Positions 7,308-15,437 of a DNA stretch of 25,141 nucleotides are shown here, piece after piece; positions within the stretch are counted from its first letter, which is position 1, and every line of letters starts with the position of its first letter. The position numbers and the translations under genes were made by a program. The notes below the pieces were generated by a model, which was not told the origin of the DNA, searched no databases, and was given only the letters and a program-made list of their open reading frames with translations. This DNA comes from Caryophanales bacterium UBA1427 (lineage in GTDB: Bacteria; Bacillota_I; Bacilli_A; ML615J-28; CAG-313): NCBI GenBank assembly GCA_002329485.1, contig DCTZ01000020.1, positions 11,031 through 36,171 of the forward strand, read 5' to 3'.

Positions 7308-7872
7308 TATGGTCGATTAATCCGTAGGCTTTGGCCTGAACGGCATCCATGTAAAAATCGCGTTCGACGTCCTGGCAGATTTTGGCGAGGGGTTGATTGG
7401 TCAGTTCGGCCAACAGTTCGTTGATGATTTTTTTGGTCCGGTTGATTTCTTCGGCGACAATCAAAATGTCCGTTGCGGGTCCTTTTACTCCTCCCAGAGG
7501 CTGATGGATCATCATTTTGGTATGGGGCAAAACGTAGCGTTTGCCTTTGGCGCCGCTGGCCAGCAAAAATGCTCCCATGCTTGCGCAAAGACCCATACCG
7601 ATTGTCACCACATCCGGTTTGATGTAACGCATGACGTCAAAAATGGCAAATCCCGAAGCCACATCTCCGCCGGGCGAATTGATGTATAAATAGATATCTT
7701 TGTCTTTGTCGACGCTCGTCAGAAAAAGCATCTGCGCAATCACGCTGCTTGCGACCCGACTGTCGATATTGCCGAAGATGAGCACGATTCGGTCTTGCAA
7801 CAGACGCGAAAAAATATCGAACGAGCGTTCCCCACGGGGTGTTTGTTCGATTACGATCGGGGTTAAGTGCAT
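7261..7872 (-). CDS. clpP: ATP-dependent Clp protease proteolytic subunit ClpP
   Basis: The 203-residue serine protease has the full catalytic triad at canonical positions: Ser98 in GLCASMGAFLL, His123 in MMIHQPLGG, and Asp172 in ERDFYMDA. The INSPGG oxyanion segment is at about 64-69. It forms the tetradecameric barrel that works with ClpX or ClpC in the cytosol. AAGGAGG precedes the ATG at 7872. Spx, a ClpXP substrate in Bacillus, is encoded nearby. The gene converges on the pseudouridine synthase gene and overlaps it by 47 bases, with no terminator seen in between. No CtsR-type heptad repeat was noticed upstream. Confidence 0.95.
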   Translation of the reverse strand: MHLTPIVIEQTPRGERSFDIFSRLLQDRIVLIFGNIDSRVASSVIAQMLFLTSVDKDKDIYLYINSPGGDVASGFAIFDVMRYIKPDVVTIGMGLCASMGAFLLASGAKGKRYVLPHTKMMIHQPLGGVKGPATDILIVAEEINRTKKIINELLAELTNQPLAKICQDVERDFYMDAVQAKAYGLIDHIMLEDSGISTNVDKT

Positions 7873-7898
7873 ATCTAATCCTCCTTTTAATCTTTTCT

Positions 7899-7904
7899 AT
7901 TATA
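7899..7904 (-). promoter_or_regulatory. -10 element of clpP
   Basis: Minus-strand TATAAT lies 27 bases ahead of the clpP start. No good -35 is visible at 16-18 bases, so this is a partial call. Confidence 0.4.
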
Positions 7905-7995
7905 ACAGAACCGAAAAGTCGAAAACCCCCTGAATTTGGTGGGTTTTTTCACTTTGGGCATAAACTATTACACATGCTAAACGAAAGGTTTTGGA

Positions 7996-8001
7996 TATAA
8001 T
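7996..8001 (+). promoter_or_regulatory. -10 element of the CotD-like gene
   Basis: A perfect TATAAT lies 23 bases before the ATG at 8025. The expected -35 position holds CATGCT, which is weak. A sporulation-sigma pattern was looked for and did not fit in spacing. Confidence 0.4.
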
Positions 8002-8024
8002 GATATTGATAAGGAGGTGATTAG

Positions 8025-8369
8025 ATGTCCAAAAGAGTAATGCCCGGTTTTGACGAAATGCAACAAATGCCGTTTTCCCCGATGTTTCAACCTCAGCCTT
8101 TCATTGCGCAACAATCTTTCGGCCAAATGAGCCCTTGTTGCAAGCGTCCTCAATGCCCGACCATTTATAAGCAGTGTCCACCGATTTGCACGATGTCCAC
8201 GCAGGTAATCGACCAATTCCATATTACCAAACAGCCTTATATCCACAACTTCCATACCGAAGTGGTACACCACCACATTACGGAAAACGAGTTTATTCCG
8301 ACTTTCAGCTGCAGCGAAAAACATGTGATGGGAGGGACCAGACCCCCGTTTCGTCCGTTCGGTTTCTAA
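8025..8369 (+). CDS. CotD-like spore-coat-type small Cys/His-rich protein
   Basis: AAGGAGGTG stands just before the ATG. The 114-residue product is rich in Pro, Met, Gln, Phe, His and Cys. It opens with a low-complexity Met/Gln/Pro/Phe stretch, then a Cys-rich patch (SPCCKRPQCPTIYKQCPPIC), then a His-rich segment (ITKQPYIHNFHTEVVHHHI) and an ending with PTFSCSEKHVMGG. The Cys patch followed by S..V...I..QP.IH..HT..V.HHH is the pattern I know from the inner spore coat protein CotD of Bacillus. No signal peptide or membrane segment is seen. If correct, the product would be a cross-linked or metal-binding structural protein; whether this organism sporulates is unknown. It is a single-gene unit between clpP and the pheST leader. 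Confidence 0.55.
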   Translation: MSKRVMPGFDEMQQMPFSPMFQPQPFIAQQSFGQMSPCCKRPQCPTIYKQCPPICTMSTQVIDQFHITKQPYIHNFHTEVVHHHITENEFIPTFSCSEKHVMGGTRPPFRPFGF

Positions 8370-8403
8370 AAAAAGCGATTGATTGAAGGGTTTTTCGGAA
8401 ATA

Positions 8404-8446
8404 TTGATAGGAAAAGAGTGCCTAAGTTGCAAGTTTTCCTTATCAA
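8404..8446 (+). other. Stem-loop without a U-tract after the CotD-like gene
   Basis: Two arms (8404-8415 and 8434-8446) pair over 12 bp with one bulged base and an 18-base loop. The position suggests a 3' end for the CotD-like transcript, but the arm is followed by A7, not T. It may be an RNA-stabilising hairpin or an atypical terminator. Confidence 0.4.
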
Positions 8447-8474
8447 AAAAACACATTGATTTGTGCAAATGTGT

Positions 8475-8480
8475 TATAAT
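8475..8480 (+). promoter_or_regulatory. Extended -10 promoter of the pheST operon
   Basis: TGTTATAAT, an extended -10, lies just upstream of the T-box leader. No -35 at the usual distance matches consensus. A 7-bp inverted repeat (8451-8457 and 8468-8474) sits where the -35 would be. Confidence 0.55.
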
Positions 8481-8486
8481 ATACCA

Positions 8487-8745
8487 AAATCAATCATCAA
8501 ATCGCTGATTAGGAAGAGATTCTTTGCTACAAATCATAGACAGGGAGAGTAAACCGCGACTGAAAGTTTACTTCTATGGTTTTTAGAATCGTTCACCCTA
8601 TAGAGATGCCAATCCCATCCGCTTTGATCCAGCGTTATAAGGATTTCGAGGTGCAGTAAAATGTTTGGGTTTTACTGAATTAAGGTGGTACCGCGGAAAA
8701 AAGTTTTTTCGTCCTTAAGTAAGCTAATTACTTAAGGCTTTTTTT
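8487..8745 (+). ncRNA. T-box leader, tRNA-Phe responsive
   Basis: The conserved T-box GGTGGTACCGCG is at 8684-8695, followed by the typical TTCGTCC segment and a terminator. In Stem I, GATTCT (8518-8523) can pair with AGAATC (8585-8590), which places TTC (8592-8594) in the specifier loop: a Phe codon matching the pheS/pheT genes downstream. A stem-III-like hairpin pairs 8654-8661 with 8670-8677. Uncharged tRNA-Phe would bind both the specifier and the antiterminator bulge and allow readthrough into pheST. Most of the gene-free interval between the CotD-like gene and pheS is this element. Confidence 0.92.
8713..8745 (+). terminator. T-box terminator stem in the pheST leader
   Basis: A 10-bp perfect stem (8713-8722 with 8728-8737) and 5-base loop are followed by C and seven T. 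This is the off-state structure of the T-box switch. Confidence 0.88.
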
Positions 8746-8799
8746 ATTATCGGATTTAAAAAGACAATAAATAAATTGTTTTGGAAAGGAAGTAATGAT

Positions 8800-9831
8800 A
8801 TGGAATTGCATCAATTGTTACAGGAAGCAAAAGAAAGAATTGCTTTAGTCTCCACGCAAGCGGAACTAGGAGACGTTCGCGCCTTTTATTTGGGCAAAAA
8901 AAGTCCGCTTCAGGATTACATGAAACAAATGGCATCTCTGACTCCGGAAGAACGAAAAACTTTGGGAGCCCAGATCAACGCCTTTAAGAGCGAATTGGAA
9001 GATTTGGTGAACCAAAAACGCCAGGCCCTTTTGGATATGGAAATTGAAGCCCGCCTCAAAAAGGAAACCGTGGATGTCACGCTGCCCGGTTATGTTTTTC
9101 CGGTGGGAACGATGCATCCGTTGAAACAGATGATTCGTCGCGTCGAAGATATTTTCATGAGCATGGGCTACAGTATCAAAGAAGGTCCGGAAATCGAAAC
9201 CGACCGGTTCAATTTCGAAATGCTCAATGTTCCGAAAGGACACCCGGCCCGCGATATGCAGGATACTTTCTACATTACCGAAAACCTACTTTTGCGTACC
9301 CAGACTTCGCCCGTGCAGGTCAGAACTTTGCTAGAAGCAAAAGGCGAACCCGTCAAAATCCTTTGCCCGGGAAAAGTGTACCGGCGCGACGACGACGATG
9401 CGACCCATTCGCATCAATTCATGCAATTCGAAGGCTTGGTTGTCGGTCCGGATATTACGATGTCCGATTTGAAAGGCACTTTGAGTCTTTTTATCAAGAA
9501 GCTCTTCGGTCCGGCCCGTGAAATCCGTTTTAAACCTTCTTATTTCCCGTTCACCGAACCGAGCGTCGAAGTCGACGTCAGCTGCTTTAAATGTGGGGGC
9601 AAAGGCTGCCCGATGTGCAAGCAAACTGGTTGGATTGAAATTCTCGGCGCCGGCATGGTTCATCCGAATGTTTTAAGAGCCGCCGGTTACGATCCGGAAA
9701 AAATGCAGGGCTTTGCTTTCGGCATCGGCATCGAACGGGTTACGATGCTTGCGCAAGAAATTGACGATATCCGTCATTTCTATTTGAACGACAAAAGATT
9801 TCTTCAACAATTCGAAAGGGGGAATAAATAA
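8800..9831 (+). CDS. pheS: Phenylalanine--tRNA ligase alpha subunit
   Basis: The 343-residue catalytic subunit charges tRNA-Phe as part of the alpha2-beta2 enzyme. The start is ATG 8800 because GGAAAGGA stands 10 bases upstream; a TTG at 8776 would lie ahead of that site. The N-terminal coiled coil is at about 1-80. Class II motif 2 lies around KVYRRDDDDATHSHQFMQFEGLVV. A Cys-rich CFKCGGKGCPMC element is followed by GWIEILGAGMVHPNVL. Motif 3 is GFAFGIGIERVTML near the end. The stop shares one base with the pheT start (TAATG). Confidence 0.96.
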   Translation: MELHQLLQEAKERIALVSTQAELGDVRAFYLGKKSPLQDYMKQMASLTPEERKTLGAQINAFKSELEDLVNQKRQALLDMEIEARLKKETVDVTLPGYVFPVGTMHPLKQMIRRVEDIFMSMGYSIKEGPEIETDRFNFEMLNVPKGHPARDMQDTFYITENLLLRTQTSPVQVRTLLEAKGEPVKILCPGKVYRRDDDDATHSHQFMQFEGLVVGPDITMSDLKGTLSLFIKKLFGPAREIRFKPSYFPFTEPSVEVDVSCFKCGGKGCPMCKQTGWIEILGAGMVHPNVLRAAGYDPEKMQGFAFGIGIERVTMLAQEIDDIRHFYLNDKRFLQQFERGNK

Positions 9832-12224
9832 TGATTGTCTCCTATAATTGGTTAAAAACCCTGGTTAAACTAGACGGCGTTACACCGAAAGATTTGGTGC
9901 GCGATATTTCATTGTATTCGGTCGAAGTGGAAGGAATCCATACTTTGGCTTCGGCCGAAAAATTGGTCATCGGCCATGTTTTGGAAAAAGTTGCCCATCC
10001 TTCCTCCGACCATTTGTCGGTATGTCAGGTCGATGTGGGCGATAAAGTCCTGCAAATCGTCTGCGGGGCACCGAATGTCGGCCAGGGCCAAAAAGTTATG
10101 GTTGTACTTCCGGGGGGACACGTGAGCGGCCATCCGATCAAAGAAGCCAAGATTCGCGGAGTCGAATCGTTCGGAATGATTTGTTCGCTTCAGGAAATCG
10201 GCTTGGAAGCCAAATATATCCCGAGCCAATTTGCGAACGGCATATATGTATTGCCAAGCGATGCGCCGGTCGGCGAGGACGCTTTGAAATACCTTGGACT
10301 TGACGACGTGTGTATCGAACTGGGACTTACTCCGAATCGCATGGATTTGCTTTCCATGGTCGGTGTTGCCCGCGATGTCAATGCCATCTATCGGCAGGGT
10401 AAAATTCCGTTTATGGAAAAACCGAAAGAAATTTCCGAAAAAGCGAGCGACCTAGTGGATGTAAAAATCGCCACCGACGGTTGCTATACCTATTATGCCA
10501 AAGTCATCAAAGACGTCGAAATCAAAGAATCGCCGCTTTTTATCAAACAGCGTTTGATTGCTTCCGGCATCAGACCGATCAACAATGTTGTAGACATCAC
10601 CAATTACATCCTAATGCTTTTCGGTCAGCCTCTCCATGCCTTCGACCAAGCGAAATTGGGTTCGAAGATTTTGGTCAGAAACGCTTTTGACAAAGAAAAA
10701 ATTGTCTCGCTTGACAATGTGGAAAGAACATTGTGCGAAAACGATATCGTGATTACCGACGGGGAAAAACCGGTGGCCATCGCCGGGGTAATGGGCGGAC
10801 TCGATACCGAAGTCACCGACGAAACCAAAACGATTGTTCTGGAAGGAGCCGTTTTCAATCCGTTAAAGGTAAGAGCCACTTCCGGCCGTCTGGGCTTAAG
10901 AAGCGAATCGAGCGTCCGTTTCGAACGGGGCGTCGATTTGAACACAACCCTTCAAGCCATGGAATACGCCTGTTATCTGCTCGAAAAATATGCTTGTGGA
11001 AAGGTTTTGCAAGGATTTGCGCATGCGGGGATCGATTATGTTCCCGACAAAGTCTTTACTTTGACCGCCCGAAAAATCAGCTCTTATTTGGGTGTCGAAA
11101 TCAAACCGGAAGTTATCGAAGATATATTGCTTCGGTTGGATTTCAAGGTAAAACGCACCGAAAACACTTTGGAGGTTAAAGTTCCGAACCGTCGTTTGGA
11201 TATTACCGACGTGGTCGATTTGATCGAGGAAATCGCCCGGATTTACGGTTATCACCACCTGAAAGAAACACTTCCAGAAAGTGCGATTTACGGCGAAAAA
11301 CTGCCGAATCAGGTTCGGGAACGCTTGATTGAACAGACTTTGATCAATCTGGGCCTAAACGAAACGATTACCTATTCCCTCGTTTCGCCGAAACAAAACC
11401 AGACTTTGCGGGTAATGGTTAAAGACGGTATCGAAGAAGTAAAACTGCTTCATCCGATGAGCGAAGAACAAAGTGTGCTGCGTTTGAGCTTGGCACCGTC
11501 CTTGTTGGAAGTCGCTAAATACAATTCCGCCCGCCAAATTACCGATTTCGCTTTCTTCGAAATCGGCAAACGCTACTATCAAATAAACAAAAAGCCGGTT
11601 GAGGAACGGTTGCTCGGAGGAATTTTAAGCGGTATCCACCGGGGAAAAACCTGGGATGCTTTTCCGAACAAACAAATCGATTTCTTCTATGTCAAAGGTC
11701 TTTTGGAAAACCTTTTTGGCAAAATGGGCATTAAGGTAACTTACGAACCTTTGCAGGATCAAGCCGAACTTCATCCGGGTAAATCGGCTCTGATGTTCTG
11801 TCAAGGCCAAAAAATCGGTTATTTGGGTGCCCTGCATCCGCGTTTTGCCAAAGCGAACGATTTGGACGATACATTTCTTTTCGAAATCGAACTCGAAAAA
11901 CTGCCGCTCGAAGAAAAGCTGGTTCAGTATCACCCGATTGCGAAAGTTCCGACCGTCGAACGCGATTTGGCTTTTGTTACGGATATTGCGACACCGGTCG
12001 GCAAGATTATCGCTTCGATGCGTTCCGTCGATCAGGAACTGATCAAAGAAGTCATAGTCTTCGATTTGTACACCGGCGAAAATATCGGCGTCGACAAAAA
12101 GAGCGTCGCTTTCCGCGTCGTGCTTGCGCCTAAAGAAACTTTAACCGAAGATAAAATCCAAGGGGTCATGAAAAAAATCATCGACCGGGTAACGGATGAA
12201 TTTGCTTTAACCCTTCGCAAATAA
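9831..12224 (+). CDS. pheT: Phenylalanine--tRNA ligase beta subunit
   Basis: The 797-residue subunit has the normal bacterial domain order. An EMAP/OB tRNA-binding domain lies at about 40-150 (LVIGHVLEKVAHPSSDHLSVCQVD). The B3/B4 editing domain spans about 200-395. The B5 domain lies at about 400-475, followed by the catalytic-like core. The ferredoxin-fold anticodon-binding domain takes the last 95 residues or so (YHPIAKVPTVERDLAFV onward). It overlaps the pheS stop by one base, has AAAGGGGG as ribosome binding site, and is controlled by the T-box leader. Confidence 0.96.
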   Translation: MIVSYNWLKTLVKLDGVTPKDLVRDISLYSVEVEGIHTLASAEKLVIGHVLEKVAHPSSDHLSVCQVDVGDKVLQIVCGAPNVGQGQKVMVVLPGGHVSGHPIKEAKIRGVESFGMICSLQEIGLEAKYIPSQFANGIYVLPSDAPVGEDALKYLGLDDVCIELGLTPNRMDLLSMVGVARDVNAIYRQGKIPFMEKPKEISEKASDLVDVKIATDGCYTYYAKVIKDVEIKESPLFIKQRLIASGIRPINNVVDITNYILMLFGQPLHAFDQAKLGSKILVRNAFDKEKIVSLDNVERTLCENDIVITDGEKPVAIAGVMGGLDTEVTDETKTIVLEGAVFNPLKVRATSGRLGLRSESSVRFERGVDLNTTLQAMEYACYLLEKYACGKVLQGFAHAGIDYVPDKVFTLTARKISSYLGVEIKPEVIEDILLRLDFKVKRTENTLEVKVPNRRLDITDVVDLIEEIARIYGYHHLKETLPESAIYGEKLPNQVRERLIEQTLINLGLNETITYSLVSPKQNQTLRVMVKDGIEEVKLLHPMSEEQSVLRLSLAPSLLEVAKYNSARQITDFAFFEIGKRYYQINKKPVEERLLGGILSGIHRGKTWDAFPNKQIDFFYVKGLLENLFGKMGIKVTYEPLQDQAELHPGKSALMFCQGQKIGYLGALHPRFAKANDLDDTFLFEIELEKLPLEEKLVQYHPIAKVPTVERDLAFVTDIATPVGKIIASMRSVDQELIKEVIVFDLYTGENIGVDKKSVAFRVVLAPKETLTEDKIQGVMKKIIDRVTDEFALTLRK

Positions 12225-12274
12225 AATGCATATCGATGGGAAAAAACTGTCGAATTTAATATAATGGTATTGGG

Positions 12275-13477
12275 ATGGAAGATATGTACAAATGGTTTGT
12301 TAATTGGTTTATCAAAAACAAAGATACCCACGAGAGCGCCGAAAAAAGAGCAAAAATCGGTTCTTTGGCCGGAACATTCGGAATTATTTCCAATACGGCC
12401 CTTTCGGTACTCAAAATGATTGTCGGACTGTTAAGCGGCAGCGTTTCGATTTTGGCCGAAGGAATCGACAATTTGACCGACGGAGCCTCGTCTTTGGTTA
12501 CCATTATGGGTTTCCGCTGGTCGCAGGCTCCCGCCGACGAAGAACATCCGTTCGGCCACCAGCGCATCGAATACATCACCGGCTTGCTTATTTCGGTGGT
12601 GGTTCTGATGGTTGCGCTCTTCATGGGATACCGGTCGGTCTTGAGGATAATCAATCCGGTCGGCCTTGAGGTAAGTTACTGGACGCTTTTGCTGCTCGGG
12701 TTAACGATTTTGGTTAAGCTGTACCAGGGAGGTTTTTATCGCTACCTGGCCCGTCTGATCAATTCGGAAACCTTGGTTGCCACCGCGACCGACAGTTTCA
12801 ATGACAGTATCCGCACCGCAGCGGTTATTATCGGCACGGCAGTTTACCTCTTAACCAAAGAAAAAGTCAATCTTGACGGTTATTTGGGTCTCATCGTGTC
12901 GGTTTATATTCTGTTTTCGGGTATCAAGCTGCTGAAAGATACGAGCACGCCTTTAATCGGCACCTTCCCGGACGACGAATTGATTAAGCGGTTGGAAAAA
13001 CGGTTTGCCTCATACGAAGGAATCATCGGTTTCCACGATTTGGTGGTCCACAGTTACGGACCGAACCGAATCTATGCCACGGTCCATATCGAAGTGCCGA
13101 GTACCGAAGATATCATGAAAAGCCACGAACTGATTGACCAAATCGAACGGGACATTGCCCAAACGGAAGGCATCAATCTGGTGGTCCATATGGACCCCAT
13201 CGACCAAAACGATGAATTGACCAACCGCTTATATCAGGAAGTCAAAGATTTGATTGCCCGATTCGACAGCCTTTTGTCCATTCACGATTTTCGGGTAATC
13301 ACGATGAGCGACCGGAAAAACATCGTTTTTGACGTCGTTTGTCCGCCCAATTACCGATTAACAACAAAAGAATTGAAAAACCAAATCAAAACGCTCATTG
13401 TCGAACATGACCCGACACTTAACCCGATTATCCAAATCGATCAATTCTATGTCCATTCCAATATCAAGGAGGATTAA
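12275..13477 (+). CDS. Cation diffusion facilitator family exporter, Mn-type metal site
   Basis: The 400-residue CDF protein has six predicted TM helices and a C-terminal cytoplasmic part. TM2 carries GIDNLTDG (Asp65, Asp69) and TM5 carries ATDSFNDS (Asp173, Asp177), so the transport site is all Asp. In the family a DxxxD motif in TM5 is associated with Mn2+ (or Fe2+) exporters, while Zn exporters have HxxxD. The loop motif HPFGHQRIEY is also a family mark. The C-terminal 170 residues or so contain the usual metal-responsive dimerisation domain plus an additional about 80 residues. ATG 12284 is a possible alternative start. A TATAAT at 12260-12265 lies so close that a transcript from it would have almost no leader; readthrough from pheT is equally possible. 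Confidence 0.85.
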   Translation: MEDMYKWFVNWFIKNKDTHESAEKRAKIGSLAGTFGIISNTALSVLKMIVGLLSGSVSILAEGIDNLTDGASSLVTIMGFRWSQAPADEEHPFGHQRIEYITGLLISVVVLMVALFMGYRSVLRIINPVGLEVSYWTLLLLGLTILVKLYQGGFYRYLARLINSETLVATATDSFNDSIRTAAVIIGTAVYLLTKEKVNLDGYLGLIVSVYILFSGIKLLKDTSTPLIGTFPDDELIKRLEKRFASYEGIIGFHDLVVHSYGPNRIYATVHIEVPSTEDIMKSHELIDQIERDIAQTEGINLVVHMDPIDQNDELTNRLYQEVKDLIARFDSLLSIHDFRVITMSDRKNIVFDVVCPPNYRLTTKELKNQIKTLIVEHDPTLNPIIQIDQFYVHSNIKED

Positions 13478-13478
13478 T

Positions 13479-13946
13479 ATGATACAAGTTGGAACCAAAG
13501 TAAAACCTTTTACTTTATGCAATCAATTCAACGAACCGGTAAGCTTGGACAATTTCCATGGCTTAAAAAAAGTGATTTATTTTTACCCCAAAGACGATAC
13601 TCCGGGCTGCACCGTGCAAGCCTGCACGTTCGGGAATCATTACGAAAAATTCAAACAAAACAACTGGGTCGTAATCGGCATCAGCAAAGACTCCGTCAAA
13701 TCCCATGAAAAATTTGTCAAAAAATACAATCTGCCGTTTATCCTTTTGGCCGACCCCGATTTGGAAGTTATCAACCAATTCGGTGTCTATCAGGAAAAAA
13801 CGATGTACGGAAAAAAAGTTATGGGAGTGCGCCGTTCCACCTTTGTGTTGGACGAAAACGATGTCGTTATCAAAGTGTTTGAAGATGCCAAACCGGATAC
13901 CAATGCGCTCGATGTGCTGAACTTCCTGGAAGGAACTGGCCAATGA
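13479..13946 (+). CDS. bcp: Peroxiredoxin, Bcp/PrxQ type
   Basis: AAGGAGG overlaps the end of the CDF gene and fixes ATG 13479, one base after that stop. The 155-residue thioredoxin-fold protein has the peroxidatic motif YPKDDTPGCTVQACTF, and the second Cys five residues on is the usual resolving Cys of this class. RRSTFVLDEND is the conserved Arg-containing segment. It reduces hydrogen peroxide and organic hydroperoxides in the cytosol using thioredoxin. It is probably co-transcribed with the Mn-type exporter, an arrangement that fits oxidative-stress and metal handling. Confidence 0.93.
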   Translation: MIQVGTKVKPFTLCNQFNEPVSLDNFHGLKKVIYFYPKDDTPGCTVQACTFGNHYEKFKQNNWVVIGISKDSVKSHEKFVKKYNLPFILLADPDLEVINQFGVYQEKTMYGKKVMGVRRSTFVLDENDVVIKVFEDAKPDTNALDVLNFLEGTGQ

Positions 13947-15351
13947 TTTTCGAAAACTCCGCTTGGCTTTCCTTTTGTTGCTAGGTCTTTTTCTCGTCGG
14001 TTGTACGGTTATTCCGGTCGACCAAGGGAAAGACCCGAATCCAGGCGACGAAACTTTTGACCCGGACGACGATTACGATAAACTGACTCTCGACGAAATC
14101 AAAGCCATTATTAAAGCGAAAATACCGGAAATTGCTCCCGAAAAACTTTATTTGCCGATCGGCATCAAAGATAGCAGCGCCTCGATATCTTGGCGTTCCG
14201 ATTCGGAACAAATCGATATCATATCCGGCGAAGTGACCAAGGGTGCAAAAGACACCGTCGTCATTTTGACCGCCTACATTAGGTTCCATGATCAAACTTA
14301 TGTCATGGATATTCCGATTACCGTGAAAGGAGTTGAATTAAGACCGTTGAAAACCAAAAATGTAATTTCGGGGTATTTCTTTGATAGCAAATATTTTGCC
14401 ATCTCCGACGAAATGGCCTCGCAGATTGACGTAATAAACTATTCGTTTGCCACAATCGATAAAACAACCCACAAGTTAAACCTTAACGGCTTATACCATC
14501 TGTCCGAAGTGCTGGCCCTAAGGGAAAAAGGCATCAGAGTCACGCTGGCAATCGGAGGCTGGGGGGCAGACGGTTTCAGCCAGGGCGTAAGAACCAAGGA
14601 AGCAAGGGAAACCTTAATCAATTCCATCATGGAAACCCTCAGAAAGCATCAGTTTGACGGAATCGATTTGGATTGGGAATACCCGACAAGCACGGTTGCG
14701 GGAATAGCTGCCCATCCGAGCGACAAAGCCAATCTGACGCTGTTTGTTCAGGAATTGCGTCAGGCGATGGACAGTTATCGCGACGATTTATTGCTTACGA
14801 TAGCGGTAATCGGCGGCTCAAGCGCTTCGTCTTTCTACGATATCCCGGGACTTGTGCCTTATATCGATTTCTTCAACATTATGACCTATGACGGCGGGAC
14901 CGGCACGGTTGCGAACCACCATACCAATTTGCGACCTACCGCAAAACAGAACACAAGCGTGGTTAGCGCAGCCAATGTCTATTTAAGTCTCGGCGTTCCG
15001 AAAGAGAAAATCGTTATCGGCGGTGCGTTCTACGGCCATCGCAAAACTTTCACAACCGTTTTCGACGGTATCCTGTATTCGCCGACTACCCCAAGCGGAA
15101 CGCTTGACTATACGACAATCAAAAATACCGTCTTAACCGATCCGTCCTACCAATATTATTTTGACGAGGAAGCCCAGGCTCCTTATCTATCGAACGGCAC
15201 TTACTTTATCAGTTACGACGATCCCGTTTCGATTGCTCTCAAAGCCCAATATGCCAAAGACAATTCCTTCGGCGGCATGATGTTTTGGGAACTGGGCAGC
15301 GATAAATCCGGCGAACTTTTGAACGCAATTTATCAGGTTTTCAAAGATTAA
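13943..15351 (+). CDS. GH18-family glycoside hydrolase lipoprotein, start region frameshifted
   Basis: The body encodes a GH18 domain: SxGG-like LAIGGWG, catalytic DGIDLDWEYP (DxxDxDxE with the acid Glu), the product-site FFNIMTYDGG and the final MMFWELGSD. This family hydrolyses N-acetylglucosamine-containing polymers. Before it lies an Ig-like aBig-type domain of about 85 residues (ISWRSDSEQIDIISGEVTKG). The lipobox is LVGC near the start, so it should be surface-anchored. The open frame as it stands can only begin at TTG 13963, without a ribosome binding site. GGAAGGA leads instead to ATG 13943 in another frame that stops after 14 codons. Adding one T in the ATTTTC at 13946-13951 makes a proper signal peptide (MIFRKLRLAFLLLLG) fused to the body, 469 residues. 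So the gene appears to carry a one-base deletion or a sequencing error. Confidence 0.75.
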
Positions 15352-15356
15352 CCCAC

Positions 15357-15388
15357 AAACCGTTGATGATTTCATCAGCGGTTTTTTT
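15357..15388 (+). terminator. Terminator after the GH18 gene
   Basis: AAACCG (15357-15362) pairs with CGGTTT (15379-15384), extended by TGATG/CATCA across one mismatch, and is followed by T7. It begins 5 bases after the stop and ends the pheST-CDF-bcp-GH18 block. Confidence 0.85.
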
Positions 15389-15399
15389 AAATAAAAGCA

Positions 15400-15430
15400 A
15401 AAAACACCGGTCGGGTAAACCGGTGTTTTT
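15400..15430 (-). terminator. Terminator of the M3 peptidase gene, probably bidirectional
   Basis: A perfect 12-bp stem (15400-15411 with 15419-15430) with a 7-base loop ends 7 bases from the peptidase stop. Both ends have T runs in the respective reading directions, so it can stop transcription from both sides. Confidence 0.88.
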
Positions 15431-15437
15431 AATTCAG

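Noticed and set aside
7922..7949. Hairpin with T6 between clpP and the CotD-like gene
   Set aside because: The stem is imperfect and the flanking genes are divergent, so no gene would be ended by it; too little to call a terminator or attenuator.
7958..7979. GCATA and CATGCTA ahead of the CotD-like gene as a forespore-sigma (SigG) promoter
   Set aside because: The two boxes are only 10 bases apart, while about 17 are needed; a plain TATAAT lies closer to the start.
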